Assembly: GCF_030814655.1 (NCBI RefSeq)
Contig: NZ_JAUSVK010000001.1
Coordinates: 1,817,501-1,881,500 of the forward strand
DNA: 64,000 bases
Direction: 5' to 3'
DNA from: Labrys monachus
GTDB taxonomy: Bacteria; Pseudomonadota; Alphaproteobacteria; Rhizobiales; Labraceae
Part shown: one piece after another, positions 8,285 to 17,229 of the stretch
Position numbering within the stretch: position 1 is the stretch's first letter
Layout of the letters: each line of letters opens with the position of its first letter
Program-made: the position numbers and the translations under genes
Notes under the pieces: generated by a model
The model's input: only the letters and a program-made list of their open reading frames with translations
Told to the model about the DNA's origin: nothing
Database searches by the model: none

Positions 8285-9754
8285 TCACTTGGCCCCGAGG
8301 GTGCTCTTGTAGAATTTGAGCTGGTCTTCGGTGCCGATCTGGTCGTTGAGGTCCTTCCAGCCGTCCGAGATCGTCTTGATCGCGGTTTCCTTGTCGATCT
8401 CGCCAGCGAGGAAGCGGGAGATCGCCTCGTCGAGGACGACCTGCTGGTATTTCTGGTTCTGCGGGATGCGCAGGTCGAGGATCATGTTCGGGCTGTTGAG
8501 GCTGTCATGGATGGCGCCGAGATAGCTCGCCGCCGCCTTCTCGCTCATGCCGCCCTTCTTCCAGGAGTCGTTATAGGTCAGCTGCGAGATCCGGTAGGGA
8601 TTGAAGCCGGTCTTGCCGATGGTGACGTCGACATTGGATTGGGCCGGCTGGCTGAGATAGGAGAAGAAGGCGTAGGCCGCATCCTTGACCTTGTCGCTGG
8701 CCTTGGCGTTGATGCCGCCGCTCCAGCCGCCGAAGGCGGCGAAGGGCGCATGGTTCACGCCGTCGATCGCATAGGGGCAATTATCCTTGGTGCAGGCTTC
8801 GAGCTTGCCGGTGTCCTGGTTCAGCACTTCCTTCGAACCGGGCATGATGGTCGCGCCGGTCTTGTCGATGACCTTGGAGGTCGCGGGATCGATGGCGAGG
8901 ACGCCGACGTCGCCCCAGTCGAGGTTGAGGGCGCATTTGCCCGAGGTGAACAGCGGGCGCGTGTCGCTCACATCCATGTTGAGCTCGTCCGGCGGGCCGT
9001 ATTTGCCGGATTCCTTCAGGAAGTCGAGGCTCTTGCGGAAGGCCTCGTTGTCGACCAGGGGCGACATGTCCTTGGTGTTGAAGAAGGTGCCCTGCGCCGT
9101 GCCCTTCGACTGCGTCATCGAGCCGACGACGTCGGTGACGAACCAGTAGCTCTGGGCGTTGCGCTTCTTGGCGATGCAGGAGCCGTAGATCTTCTGCCCG
9201 TCGACTTCCATGCCGTTCAGCTTCTTGGCGTCCTCGAGATATTCATCCCAGGTCGTCGGCGGCTTCAGGCCGGCCTTGTCGAAGATGTCGGTCCGGTAAT
9301 AGAGCATGTGGAAATCGCCATCGAGCGGCACGAGATAGGTCTTGCCGCCATAGCTGGACGAGAAGTCGCGGAAGAACGGCGCGATGTCGTTCCACTCGAT
9401 CGCCTTGTCCTTGGCGATGCGCGCCCCGACATCCTCCAGATAGCCGCCGGCGACGTAGTCGACCATCCATTGCGGCGCGAAGACCGCGGCGTCGACGGAA
9501 TTGGTGCCGCTGGCCCAGTCGGTCAGCACCTTCTGGTAGAGATCGGAGAACGGCACGGCGATGACGTTGATCTTGGCGCCCGTGAGCTTCTCGAATTCCG
9601 GCGCACGCCTCTGCAGCGGTTCCTGAATCGCGCCCGTCTGGGTCATGACGTTGACCGTCACGCCGTCGAATTCGCCGGCGAACGCGGGTATTGCGACACA
9701 AGAAAGCAGGGCAGCCGCCGCGAGGCCACCGATAGCGCGACTTCTCGAAGTCAT
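8285..9754 (-). CDS. ABC transporter extracellular solute-binding protein
   Basis: Periplasmic receptor of 489 aa for the importer. The N-terminus from ATG 9754 is a Sec signal peptide (MTSRSRAIGGLAAAALLSC, cleavage near AFA-GEF) and is preceded by GGAGG 6-7 nt upstream, which fixes the start. The mature protein has family-1 features (TWDEYLEDAKKL, APFAAFGGWSGGINAKASDK). The ligand is likely a sugar or polyol given the mannitol-dehydrogenase-type gene opposite. It is first in its operon. Confidence 0.88.
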   Translation of the reverse strand: MTSRSRAIGGLAAAALLSCVAIPAFAGEFDGVTVNVMTQTGAIQEPLQRRAPEFEKLTGAKINVIAVPFSDLYQKVLTDWASGTNSVDAAVFAPQWMVDYVAGGYLEDVGARIAKDKAIEWNDIAPFFRDFSSSYGGKTYLVPLDGDFHMLYYRTDIFDKAGLKPPTTWDEYLEDAKKLNGMEVDGQKIYGSCIAKKRNAQSYWFVTDVVGSMTQSKGTAQGTFFNTKDMSPLVDNEAFRKSLDFLKESGKYGPPDELNMDVSDTRPLFTSGKCALNLDWGDVGVLAIDPATSKVIDKTGATIMPGSKEVLNQDTGKLEACTKDNCPYAIDGVNHAPFAAFGGWSGGINAKASDKVKDAAYAFFSYLSQPAQSNVDVTIGKTGFNPYRISQLTYNDSWKKGGMSEKAAASYLGAIHDSLNSPNMILDLRIPQNQKYQQVVLDEAISRFLAGEIDKETAIKTISDGWKDLNDQIGTEDQLKFYKSTLGAK

Positions 9755-10197
9755 TCCAATCCTCCAGAATTTCAATTTTGTTGTTCTTATACAGGTCGTT
9801 GACTGCATCGCTCCGGATGGCGGGCGCCGCCGGACGAACGCTGCTGCGAGTATGGCACCAGCGATTGCGAAACGTCAAATGTCCGATCATTGTCCGCAGG
9901 GGTCCGAAGCCGGGCCGATGCCGGCTCCGCCTGCCTTCCCGCGGGTGCTCGGACGCCCGGTCCGCTCTCTCCGTCCGCAGACGAGGCGTTTTCCGGAGCG
10001 GAGGGAGGTTCGGGGCCCCGGGAACCCGATCGGAACATCCGTGAGCGTCCGCCGGGCTTTTTCCGGGGGCGGCCCGTTTTGCCGGTTGCAGCGGCGCCGA
10101 TTCGGGGCAGTATTGCAGCCGCAAGACGCTCAAGAGACGGATTCCGCCGCTTCGCTGCGGACATGCACCGCCCGTCGTCGCGTAAGGATGCGTAGAA
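9755..10197. other. Divergent control region of importer and polyol dehydrogenase
   Basis: This 443-bp gap separates two divergent transcripts. It contains two close copies of TGTCCG (about 9879 and 9891), but no confident promoter or operator could be assigned. No small gene is evident. Confidence 0.4.
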
Positions 10198-11643
10198 ATG
10201 ATCGAACTGTCCGAGAGAGCCCTCGATTCGCTGCCGCCGCATGTGCGGGTTCCCCGGTTCGATCGCCGATCCCTGCGGGCGGGCATCGTGCATATCGGCG
10301 TCGGCAATTTCCATCGGGTGCACCAGGCCCTCGTCATCGACGACTGCCTTGAGGAGCGGGGCAATGAGGGCTGGGCGATCTGCGGCGTCGGCATCGTTCC
10401 CGGCGAGGCGGGGCGCGCCAAGGCGGCGACCTACCGCAAGCAGGACTATCTCTACACCGTGACGGAGTTCGCCGCCGACGGCTCGGCCAGGGTGCGCGTC
10501 GTCGGCGCGATGATCAACTATCTGCATGCCCCCGGCGATCCCGAGGCGGTGCTGCTGCGCATGAGCTCGCCGGATACACGCATCGTGTCGCTCACCATCA
10601 CCGAAGGCGGCTACGACCGCGACAAGGTGCTGGCCGAGCACGATCCGAACGGCGTGCCGCGCACCGCCTTCGATTTCATCGTCGAGGCGCTGGAGCGCCG
10701 CCGCAATGCCGGTTTTCCGCCCTTCACCGTGATGTCCTGCGACAATCTGCGCAGCAATGGCGACACCACCCGCGCCATCGTGCTCGCCTTGGCGCGGGCG
10801 ACCAATCCGGGCCTGGCCGACTGGATCGAGCGGGAAGGCGCCTTTCCCAACTCCATGGTCGACCGCATCGCCCCGCGCGTCAGCGCCGACGACCGGCGCA
10901 TGGTCAACGGGTTCAGCGGCATCGAGGATGCGGTACCGGCGATCTGCGAGGTCTACACCAATTGGGTGATGGAGGACCGTTTCTGCAACGGCCGGCCGCC
11001 GTTCAAGCGGTTCGGCGTCACCATGCGCGACGATGTCGCCTTGTTCGAATCCATCAAGGGGCGGCTCTCCAACGCCGCCCATATGATGCTGTGCTATCCG
11101 GCGGTGCTGCTCGGTTACCGCCTGATCAACGAGGCGATGGGCGACCACCGGCTGGTGAAGCTGTTGCGGGACTTCTGGCGCATCGATGCCATCCCGCTGG
11201 TGACGCCGCCGGCCGGGGTGTCGCCCCACGACTTCACCGAGCAGGTGATCGAGCGCTTCGCCAACAAGGGCATCAACGACCAGGTGCTGCGCGTCGCCCA
11301 TGACGGCGCCTCGAAGATCATGGTCTTCCATTCGAAGACGATCAGCCAATTGATCGCCGGGGGAGGGGCGCTCGACCGCGAGGCCTTCATGCTCGCCTGC
11401 TTCGCCCGCTATCTCTTCGGCCGGGACGGTCGCGGCCAGTCCTTCCCGGTGGACGAGCCGCAGCTGAGCGAGGAGGACTGGACGCTGGCGAGAAGCCGCG
11501 ACCCGCTCGCCGTGCTGCGCCTGCACCCGTTCCGGGACCTGCATCTGGCCGAGAGCGGCGCCTTCCGGCAAGCCTTCGCCCGCTTCTCCCAGGCCATCGC
11601 GGAGAAGGGCGTCTCGCGCGTGCTCGACGAGCTCGTCGCCTGA
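10198..11643 (+). CDS. Mannitol dehydrogenase-family polyol/uronate NAD-dependent oxidoreductase
   Basis: Cytoplasmic polyol-specific long-chain dehydrogenase of 481 aa, normal for mannitol 2-dehydrogenase or fructuronate reductase. The Rossmann start is IVHIGVGNFHRVHQALVIDD. The catalytic pattern K-x4-N-x2-H appears in ESIKGRLSNAAHMML. It probably oxidises a polyol delivered by the divergent importer to a ketose. Family membership is firm, but the substrate (mannitol, arabinitol, a tetritol or a hexuronate) is not decided by sequence. Confidence 0.9.
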   Translation: MIELSERALDSLPPHVRVPRFDRRSLRAGIVHIGVGNFHRVHQALVIDDCLEERGNEGWAICGVGIVPGEAGRAKAATYRKQDYLYTVTEFAADGSARVRVVGAMINYLHAPGDPEAVLLRMSSPDTRIVSLTITEGGYDRDKVLAEHDPNGVPRTAFDFIVEALERRRNAGFPPFTVMSCDNLRSNGDTTRAIVLALARATNPGLADWIEREGAFPNSMVDRIAPRVSADDRRMVNGFSGIEDAVPAICEVYTNWVMEDRFCNGRPPFKRFGVTMRDDVALFESIKGRLSNAAHMMLCYPAVLLGYRLINEAMGDHRLVKLLRDFWRIDAIPLVTPPAGVSPHDFTEQVIERFANKGINDQVLRVAHDGASKIMVFHSKTISQLIAGGGALDREAFMLACFARYLFGRDGRGQSFPVDEPQLSEEDWTLARSRDPLAVLRLHPFRDLHLAESGAFRQAFARFSQAIAEKGVSRVLDELVA

Positions 11644-11658
11644 GGTCGCTCGCCGGCG

Positions 11659-11682
11659 GCGACGGGCGGATCCGCCCGTCGC
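11659..11682. terminator. Perfect 24-bp palindrome after the polyol dehydrogenase
   Basis: GCGACGGGCGGA followed directly by its reverse complement TCCGCCCGTCGC, 15 nt after the stop codon. It could form a very stable hairpin ending the transcript. There is no T-run, so it may act as a 3' stabiliser instead of an intrinsic terminator. Confidence 0.5.
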
Positions 11683-11757
11683 GGGAGGCGGGTCGTCGCG
11701 CCTCCCACGAAAGACGGGCGCTTGATTTTGGACGTGACAGCCGGGACTAAATGTTTT

Positions 11758-11782
11758 AACTGGACTGCTTAACAGTCCAGTT
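11758..11782. promoter_or_regulatory. Probable FadR/GntR-type operator
   Basis: Perfect 10-bp arms AACTGGACTG and CAGTCCAGTT flank CTTAA, 18 nt before the regulator start codon, as expected for autoregulation. The outer form CTGG-N13-CCAG recurs at 19477-19497. Confidence 0.65.
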
Positions 11783-11800
11783 GTCGGCGAGGCCGGATAG

Positions 11801-12586
11801 ATGGCGGTTCCTCTTTCTCCCCTCCACGAAGTCATCCACAAGCAGACGGCCAAGGAGATGATCCGCGACAAGATCGTCTCCCTGATCGCGTCCGGCATCC
11901 TGCAGGTGGGGGACGAGCTTCCGAGCGAGCGGGAACTGGCGACGATGCTGATGGTGAGCCGGGAAACCGTGCGGGGCGCCGTGCAGCGCCTGGCGGGCGA
12001 GGGCATCGTGCAGGTCTCCCAGGGCGCGCGGACCCGGATCGCCAACGTCAATGTCGATGTCGGCACGCAGCGCATCGGCGTCACCAGCCCGACCTCGATC
12101 AACGGCTACAGCCTGGATGCCGTGCATGCGGCGCGCCTGCTGGTCGAGACCGCCGTCGTCGCGGACGCCGCCCTCTATCTCAGCGCCGACGACATCCGGC
12201 GCCTGGAGGATTCGCTCAAGGCGCAGGAGCTGGCCTTCGCCGATCCCGTCCGCTTCCTGATCTGCGACCGCGAATTCCACCTCACCATCTACTACGCATC
12301 GCGCAACCGCCTGCTCGCCGACTTCGTGGTCGACCTCTACACCTATATGCTCGACCATCGCCGCATCGCGATGGGCAAGCCGGGGGCGATCGGCAAGAGC
12401 CTGGAAGACCACCGCTTCATCGTCAACGCCCTGAAGATGCGCAATCCGCAGGCGGTGTCGGCGGCCTTCGCCAACCATATCCTTCGCATCCACGACACCA
12501 GCCGGGCGGTGGATGCCACGGCCGGGACCAAGACGCCCCGTCCGGCCGGGGTGCCGCCGCAGGGCGACGAGAAGGAGGCGGTGTGA
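11801..12586 (+). CDS. FadR-subfamily GntR transcriptional regulator (FCD domain)
   Basis: Regulator of 261 aa. The winged helix includes ELPSERELATMLMVSRETVR (about residues 45-64). The C-terminal FCD effector domain contains acidic and histidine residues (DREFHLTIYY, DHRFIVNALK, FANHILRIHD) that bind a metal-linked carboxylate in this family. It precedes otnK-otnC-otnI and follows the polyol dehydrogenase, so it probably responds to a sugar acid and controls this locus. A palindrome in its own leader supports autoregulation. Confidence 0.9.
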   Translation: MAVPLSPLHEVIHKQTAKEMIRDKIVSLIASGILQVGDELPSERELATMLMVSRETVRGAVQRLAGEGIVQVSQGARTRIANVNVDVGTQRIGVTSPTSINGYSLDAVHAARLLVETAVVADAALYLSADDIRRLEDSLKAQELAFADPVRFLICDREFHLTIYYASRNRLLADFVVDLYTYMLDHRRIAMGKPGAIGKSLEDHRFIVNALKMRNPQAVSAAFANHILRIHDTSRAVDATAGTKTPRPAGVPPQGDEKEAV

Positions 12587-12674
12587 TGTCCGTGCGCGCC
12601 GCGTTCCATCGGGGCCGGGCGGCCGGCCGCCCCGCTTCTCGGCAAGAATTCCCTTTGTTTCCTTAGGATTGCAC

Positions 12675-13931
12675 ATGCTTCTTGGAGCGGTTGCTGACGA
12701 TTTCACCGGCGCGAGCGATCTCGCCAACACGCTGGCCCGAGGCGGCATGGCGACGATGCAGTTCGTCGGAGCGGGCACGGGCGCGGCGCCGGCCGGCTGC
12801 GAGGCCGGCGTCGTCGCCCTGAAGACGCGCTCGATCGCGCCGGCCGAGGCCGTCCGCCAGTCGCTCGATGCGGCCCGCTGGCTCCTCGCCCAGGGCTGCG
12901 AGCAGATCATCTTCAAATATTGCTCGACCTTCGATTCCACCCCCGAAGGCAATATCGGCCCGGTCGCCGAGGCGCTGCTGGACCTGCTGGGCACCGGCGT
13001 CGCCGTCGTCTGCCCGGTCTTTCCGGCGGCGGGACGGCGGCTCTTCATGGGCCATCTGTTCGTCGGCGACCGGCTGCTCAGCGAATCCGGCATGGAGAAG
13101 CATCCGCTCACCCCGATGACCGACCCCGATATCCGGCGCTGGCTGCGCCGGCAGACCCGCGGCGAGGTCGGCCACGTGCCCCTCGACACGGTGCGGGCCG
13201 GCGGCGCGGCGCTGGCGGCGGCGATCGATGCCGAGGCGGCGGCGGCGCGGCGCCTGGTGGTGACGGACGCCGTGGCCGATCAGGACCTGCTCGCCATCGG
13301 CGCGGCGGTCGCCGGGCACAGGCTGGTGACGGGCGGCTCGGGCATCGCGCTCGGCCTGCCGCAGAATTTCCGGGCGAAGGGGCGCCTGTCGGGCGAGCCG
13401 ATGACGCTTCCCGCGGTGCACGGACCCGCCATCGTCCTGTGCGGCTCGTGTTCGTCGGCCTCGCAGGCCCAGGTGGCGGCCTATCGCGCCGACAGGCCGG
13501 GGCTGGCCGTCGATCCTGCCGAGCTGATGGACGGACGCATGACGCTCGGCCGGGCCGTCGAGTGGGTGCGCAGCCATGCGGGCGAGGCGCCCATCGTCTA
13601 TTCGACGGCGGCGCCGGACGCGGTGCGGGAGGCCCAGAAGCAATTCGGCAGGGAGGCGGTCGCCGCCGCCATCGAGACCTTCTTCGGCGACCTGGCGCGG
13701 ACGGTCGCGGAGGACGGCATGAAGCGCATCGTGGTCGGCGGCGGCGAGACGTCCGGCGCCGTCGTCGAGGCGCTGGGGCTCCGCAGCCTGCAGATCGGTA
13801 GCGAGATCGCCCCGGGCGTGCCCGCGCTGGTCACCGAACGCGGCGGCCCGCTCGGGCTGGCGCTGAAGAGCGGCAATTTCGGCGGAGCGGACTTCTTCGC
13901 CAAGGCAGTCGGACAGGTGGGAACGGCATGA
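12675..13931 (+). CDS. otnK: 3-oxo-tetronate kinase OtnK (DUF1537 family)
   Basis: Four-carbon acid-sugar kinase of 418 aa that phosphorylates 3-oxo-tetronate at O4 with ATP. The N-terminal half starts MLLGAVADDFTGASDLANTL, the family hallmark. The C-terminal nucleotide-binding half contains VVGGGETSGAVVEAL. The start at 12675 is set by that hallmark. It overlaps otnC by 4 nt (ATGA), so the two steps are coupled. Confidence 0.93.
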   Translation: MLLGAVADDFTGASDLANTLARGGMATMQFVGAGTGAAPAGCEAGVVALKTRSIAPAEAVRQSLDAARWLLAQGCEQIIFKYCSTFDSTPEGNIGPVAEALLDLLGTGVAVVCPVFPAAGRRLFMGHLFVGDRLLSESGMEKHPLTPMTDPDIRRWLRRQTRGEVGHVPLDTVRAGGAALAAAIDAEAAAARRLVVTDAVADQDLLAIGAAVAGHRLVTGGSGIALGLPQNFRAKGRLSGEPMTLPAVHGPAIVLCGSCSSASQAQVAAYRADRPGLAVDPAELMDGRMTLGRAVEWVRSHAGEAPIVYSTAAPDAVREAQKQFGREAVAAAIETFFGDLARTVAEDGMKRIVVGGGETSGAVVEALGLRSLQIGSEIAPGVPALVTERGGPLGLALKSGNFGGADFFAKAVGQVGTA

Positions 13932-14563
13932 GCGAGCAGGCGATCCGCGAAAACATGGTGAAATGGGGCCGGTCCCTGTTCGAGCGCGGGCTGACGGCCG
14001 GCTCCTCGGGCAACATCTCCGTGCGCCTCGACGACGGCTACCTGATGACGCCGACGAATTCCTGCCTGGGCTTTCTGGACCCGGCGACGCTGTCGAAGCT
14101 CGACCCGCAGGGCCGGCATGTCTCGGGCGACGCGCCGACCAAGGAATTGCCGCTGCATTTCGCCTTCTACGAGCAGCGCCCGGCCTCCAAAGCGGTGGTG
14201 CACCTGCATTCGACCTATGCCACGGCGCTGTCCTGCCTGTCCGATGTCGATCCGGCCGACGCCATTCCGCCGATCACGCCCTATGTGGTGATGCGGGCGG
14301 GCCGGGTGCCCGTGGTGCCCTATACGCGGCCGGGCGCCGCCGAGGTCAAGCCGCTGATCGCGGCGCTCGCCGCCGAGCACGCCGCCGTGCTGCTGCAGAA
14401 CCACGGACCGGTGGTGGCCGGAGCGACGCTGGATGCGGCCGTCTTCGCCATCGAGGAGGTCGAGGAGGCGGCGAAACTGGCGATCATCACGCGCGGCATG
14501 CCGGTACGCCTGCTCGACGAGGCGGCGATCGCCGATCTCGACCGCCATTTCAAGCTCAGATGA
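13928..14563 (+). CDS. otnC: 3-oxo-tetronate 4-phosphate decarboxylase OtnC
   Basis: Class II aldolase/adducin-fold enzyme of 211 aa. It is expected to convert 3-oxo-tetronate 4-phosphate to dihydroxyacetone phosphate and CO2. Metal ligands are visible in VVHLHSTYATAL and NHGPVV, and the acidic catalytic region in PTKELPLHFAFYE. The gene overlaps otnK and is followed by otnI after 24 nt. A generic fuculose-phosphate aldolase is the alternative, but the otnK-otnC-otnI set makes OtnC much more likely. Confidence 0.92.
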   Translation: MSEQAIRENMVKWGRSLFERGLTAGSSGNISVRLDDGYLMTPTNSCLGFLDPATLSKLDPQGRHVSGDAPTKELPLHFAFYEQRPASKAVVHLHSTYATALSCLSDVDPADAIPPITPYVVMRAGRVPVVPYTRPGAAEVKPLIAALAAEHAAVLLQNHGPVVAGATLDAAVFAIEEVEEAAKLAIITRGMPVRLLDEAAIADLDRHFKLR

Positions 14564-14587
14564 TGCCTTTCGAAACCAGGTGATTCC

Positions 14588-15361
14588 ATGCCGAAATTCT
14601 CCGCCAATCTCGGGTTCCTCTGGCCCGACCGGCCCGTGCTCGACCGTATCGCGGCCGCGGCCGACGCCGGGTTCAAGGCCGTCGAATTCCACTGGCCCTT
14701 CGATGTGCCGGCCGAAGCGCTGGGGGACGCCTGCCGCCGCCGCGGCCTGGTGCTGCTCGGCCTCAACACCTCGCCCGGCGACCTCTCCAAGGGGGATTTC
14801 GGGCTCGGTGCGGTGGAAGGACGCGAGGCGGATTTCGAGAAGGCGCTCGACCAGGCCGTCGGCTACGCCCGGGTGGCCGGCTTGTCCTCCCTGCATGTCA
14901 TGGCGGGGGTGCCGGCCGGGCCGCGCGAGCGGGCGAGGGCCGTGTTCGTCGACAATCTCCGCAAGGCCGTGCGCAAGGCGCCGGACCTGACACTGCTGCT
15001 CGAGCCGATCAACCAGCGCGACAAGCCCGGCTATTTCTATTCGACCATCGAGGAGGCCGCCTCGCTGATCGAGGAGATCGGCGCGCCGAACCTCAGGATC
15101 ATGTTCGACGTCTACCATGTCGGCGTCAGCCAGGGCGATGTCCTCAAGCGGCTGGAGCGCTTCCTGCCGATGATCGGGCACATCCAGATCGCAGCGGTGC
15201 CGAGCCGGGCCGAGCCCGACGAGGGGGAGATCGCCTATGGCGCCGTGCTCGCCGAGATCGACCGGCTCGGCTATGCCGGCTGGGTCGGCTGCGAATACAA
15301 GCCGCGGGCCGGTACGGACGAGGGGCTGGCCTGGGTGAAAACGCTCAATGTATCGCTTTAG
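14588..15361 (+). CDS. otnI: 2-oxo-tetronate isomerase OtnI / hydroxypyruvate isomerase family
   Basis: Xylose-isomerase-like TIM barrel of 257 aa. It should convert 2-oxo-tetronate to 3-oxo-tetronate, feeding OtnK. Typical Hyi/OtnI blocks are MPKFSANLGFLW, LLLEPINQRDKPGYF with the catalytic Glu, IMFDVYHVGVSQGD, GHIQIAAVPSRAEPDEGE and a final Glu in GWVGCEYKP. It is the third gene of the tetronate operon. The 2-oxo-tetronate-forming dehydrogenase (DenD or LtnD) is not in the operon. Confidence 0.9.
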   Translation: MPKFSANLGFLWPDRPVLDRIAAAADAGFKAVEFHWPFDVPAEALGDACRRRGLVLLGLNTSPGDLSKGDFGLGAVEGREADFEKALDQAVGYARVAGLSSLHVMAGVPAGPRERARAVFVDNLRKAVRKAPDLTLLLEPINQRDKPGYFYSTIEEAASLIEEIGAPNLRIMFDVYHVGVSQGDVLKRLERFLPMIGHIQIAAVPSRAEPDEGEIAYGAVLAEIDRLGYAGWVGCEYKPRAGTDEGLAWVKTLNVSL

Positions 15362-15716
15362 GATAGCGGTATAACGAATTGAAAATACGAAAATACATAG
15401 CCTGGATTTGCAGAGAAGGGCGCGATTTTCCTTCTCCCATTCGGGCCCATTCGGGAGAAGGTGGCGCGCAGCGCCGGATGAGGGCCTGGACTTCTCCAAG
15501 TCGGGCGCGGCCATCGAGCGATCTGCGGCGACGTTGAAACCCTCAACCCCCTGCCGGTACCGCAGGCATTTCCGAAGGAAATGCGGAGTCCCGGCCCGGG
15601 AGAAGGCGGCGCCTATGGGCGGTCCCAGGCAAGGGCTCGGGTGGCTCACGGGCAGCCCGTCCCGGAAAAATTCTTATAGAACAGAACGATAAGACGATAT
15701 TCTCAGGGAGGGAACG
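15362..15716. other. Noncoding region between otnI and the GlcG-like gene
   Basis: The left part is an AT-rich stretch. The middle is a paired hairpin repeat (15430-15606). The last 45 nt contain the small palindrome TTCTTATAGAA (about 15671-15681) and a GGGAGG ribosome site for the next gene. Confidence 0.5.
15430..15606. repeat. Paired hairpin repeat, family A copy 1
   Basis: The left module runs CCTTCTCCC...GGGAGAAGG then GGCGCGCAGCGCC and GGATGAGGG. The right module, in the opposite sense, has CCCCCTGCCGGTACC, GCATTTCC/GGAAATGC and CCCGGGAGAAGG. Near-identical pairs occur at 42982 and 52706. Confidence 0.75.
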
Positions 15717-16127
15717 ATGCTTGCGACCAAGACGGCTCTGACCATCGAGGCGGCCAAGGCGGTTGCCGCCGCCTGCGAGGCGGCGGCCAGGAAGGGCGGG
15801 CTCAAGCTGGTCATCGCCATCGTCGACGATGGCGGCCATCTCGTCCTGCTGCACCGGGACGACGGCGCCCAGATCGGCAGCGTCGAGATCGCCACGCTGA
15901 AGGCGCGCACGGCGGTGCTGTTCAAGCGCCCGACCAAGGCGTTCCAGGACGTCGTCGAGGGACAGGGCCGCTACGCGCTGCTCTGCATCCCCAACGGCAT
16001 TCCGCTGGACGGCGGCGTGCTCCTCAAGGCCGGCGAGGAGATCATAGGCGCGGTCGGCGTGAGCGGCGAAAGCGACGAGGAGGACGGCGACATCGGCCGC
16101 ATCGGGGCGGCGGTGCTGACCCGCTGA
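15717..16127 (+). CDS. GlcG/HbpS-family (DUF336) protein
   Basis: Small protein of 136 aa with the DUF336 fold: LVIAIVDDGGHLVLLHRDDGA, ATLKARTAVLFKRPT and AVGVSGESDEEDGDIGRIG. Family members bind haem or small organic acids and often lie in glycolate or sugar-acid operons. A direct catalytic role is unproven. It has a good ribosome site (GGGAGGGAACG). It probably belongs to the same island as the convergent isomerase and the downstream flavin reductase. Confidence 0.88.
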   Translation: MLATKTALTIEAAKAVAAACEAAARKGGLKLVIAIVDDGGHLVLLHRDDGAQIGSVEIATLKARTAVLFKRPTKAFQDVVEGQGRYALLCIPNGIPLDGGVLLKAGEEIIGAVGVSGESDEEDGDIGRIGAAVLTR

Positions 16128-16153
16128 TCCTCCCGCCGCTTTCGCGCAGGCCG

Positions 16154-16990
16154 TCAGGTCAGCCGCGCCTCGAGGCCCTTGAGGTAGGCGAGCGATTGCC
16201 GCGCCATCATATCCGGGTCGGCCTTGCGGGTGTTGAAGCCGATTTCCATCGTGATATGACCGGGATAGGAGGAATCCTTCAACGCCTGCATGATGCCCAG
16301 CCAATCGACCGGCCCGTCGCCCGGCGCTGCGCGGTCGGGCCCGGCGAAATGGACATGAACGAGATCCTTGCCGAGGATGCGGACATGATCGGCGCCGACA
16401 TCGTCCCGGTAGAGCGCATGATAGGTGTCGAACATCACGCGGACATTGGCCTCGCCGCAATCCCTCATCAGTTCGAGCGCCTGGTGCGGCGTGTCGATGA
16501 GGTTGCTGTCCGCCGCCGTCGGCTCGATCGCGATGGCGATGCCCTTGCCGGCAGCATGGCGGGCGATGCGCGTCACGCAGTCGAGGCTGTGGGCGCGCGC
16601 CTCCTCGCGGGTCGTGCCGAACACCTGCCATCCGGCAATATAGAGCACGAGGGGGGCGCCGAGATCGGCGGCGAGGTCGACCACCTCGCCATAATGGGCG
16701 ACCGTCGCCTCGCGTTCCTCGCGGAGCGGCGAGGCGGGGTTGTGGCCCGGGCCACCGCCGGGGGCGGGCAGCAAACTCACCGCCGGCAGGCCTTCGCCCG
16801 CCATCACCCGACGCAGTTCGCGCCGTCGCTCGGGGCCGAGATAGGCCGGCCATGCATGCGGCGCGGCGCAGCCGATCTCGATGCCGTCATAGCCGATCCC
16901 TGCGAGACGGCGGATCGTCTCGTCCAGCGTGTATGATGGCAGCCACGTTGGAAAGCTTCCATAAGCCCATGTATTGAAAGCATATTTCAT
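16154..16990 (-). CDS. Sugar phosphate isomerase/epimerase-family TIM-barrel protein
   Basis: AP-endonuclease-2/xylose-isomerase-like barrel of 278 aa. It carries the metal Glu in GIAIAIEPTAADSN, then VMFDTYHALY, LVHVHFAGPDRAAPGDG and ITMEIGFNT. ATG 16990 is selected over upstream starts because GGGAGG lies 8-9 nt before it and the family begins MKYAFNTWAYG. It lies divergent from the Fe-S flavin reductase, with LacI-like sites between them, so both probably share one regulator. Substrate unknown. Confidence 0.85.
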   Translation of the reverse strand: MKYAFNTWAYGSFPTWLPSYTLDETIRRLAGIGYDGIEIGCAAPHAWPAYLGPERRRELRRVMAGEGLPAVSLLPAPGGGPGHNPASPLREEREATVAHYGEVVDLAADLGAPLVLYIAGWQVFGTTREEARAHSLDCVTRIARHAAGKGIAIAIEPTAADSNLIDTPHQALELMRDCGEANVRVMFDTYHALYRDDVGADHVRILGKDLVHVHFAGPDRAAPGDGPVDWLGIMQALKDSSYPGHITMEIGFNTRKADPDMMARQSLAYLKGLEARLT

Positions 16991-17018
16991 TCGTTTATCC
17001 TCCCGTTTCATCGTTGCG

Positions 17019-17028
17019 TAAACGATTG
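17019..17028. promoter_or_regulatory. LacI-type operator half-palindrome, site 1
   Basis: TAAACGATTG lies 29 nt upstream of the isomerase start (16990). The AAACGATT core recurs at 17220 and 27833, and a related palindrome is at 17111. Confidence 0.55.
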
Positions 17029-17110
17029 TCGAATTGTGCCGCTCTGTCAATCGCCGCTCCGATGATCGTGACGCCCGGAGCGTTCGCATGCGTGTCGGCG
17101 AAGCGGCGAA

Positions 17111-17122
17111 GCAAACGTTTAA
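17111..17122. promoter_or_regulatory. LacI-type operator, site 2
   Basis: GCAAACGTTTAA contains the perfect palindrome AAACGTTT with the central CG typical of LacI-family operators. It lies mid-way in the divergent isomerase/flavin-reductase control region. Confidence 0.5.
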
Positions 17123-17182
17123 AAATTTCGTTTTCGAGCAATTCAACGTAAAATCTATGGATTTCTCCGGCGGCGATTGTGC

Positions 17183-17229
17183 TTGACATCACCGGAGGAC
17201 TGGCGACATTTTTGCTACGTAAACGATTA
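17183..17229 (+). promoter_or_regulatory. Probable sigma70 promoter with LacI-type operator for the flavin reductase
   Basis: A perfect -35 TTGACA lies at 17183-17188, with a weak -10 (ACATTT) 17 nt later at 17206. The TAAACGATTA site at 17220-17229 would cover the transcription start, the usual position for a repressor. The transcript would have a leader of about 150 nt before GTG 17365. Confidence 0.5.

Noticed and set aside
9853-9868. Sigma54-like TGGCACCAGCGATTGC upstream of the polyol dehydrogenase
   Set aside because: The GG to GC spacing is 11 bp where 10 is required, and no enhancer-binding gene or inverted repeat is nearby.
4925-11643. Assignment as a mannitol/sorbitol SmoEFGK system
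   Set aside because: The permeases carry extra segments and the receptor lacks features I can tie to SmoE; only polyol or sugar class is supported.
9787-12102. Very long minus-strand open frame across the polyol dehydrogenase
   Set aside because: It is the complement of a clear mannitol-dehydrogenase gene; no ribosome site or motif supports it.
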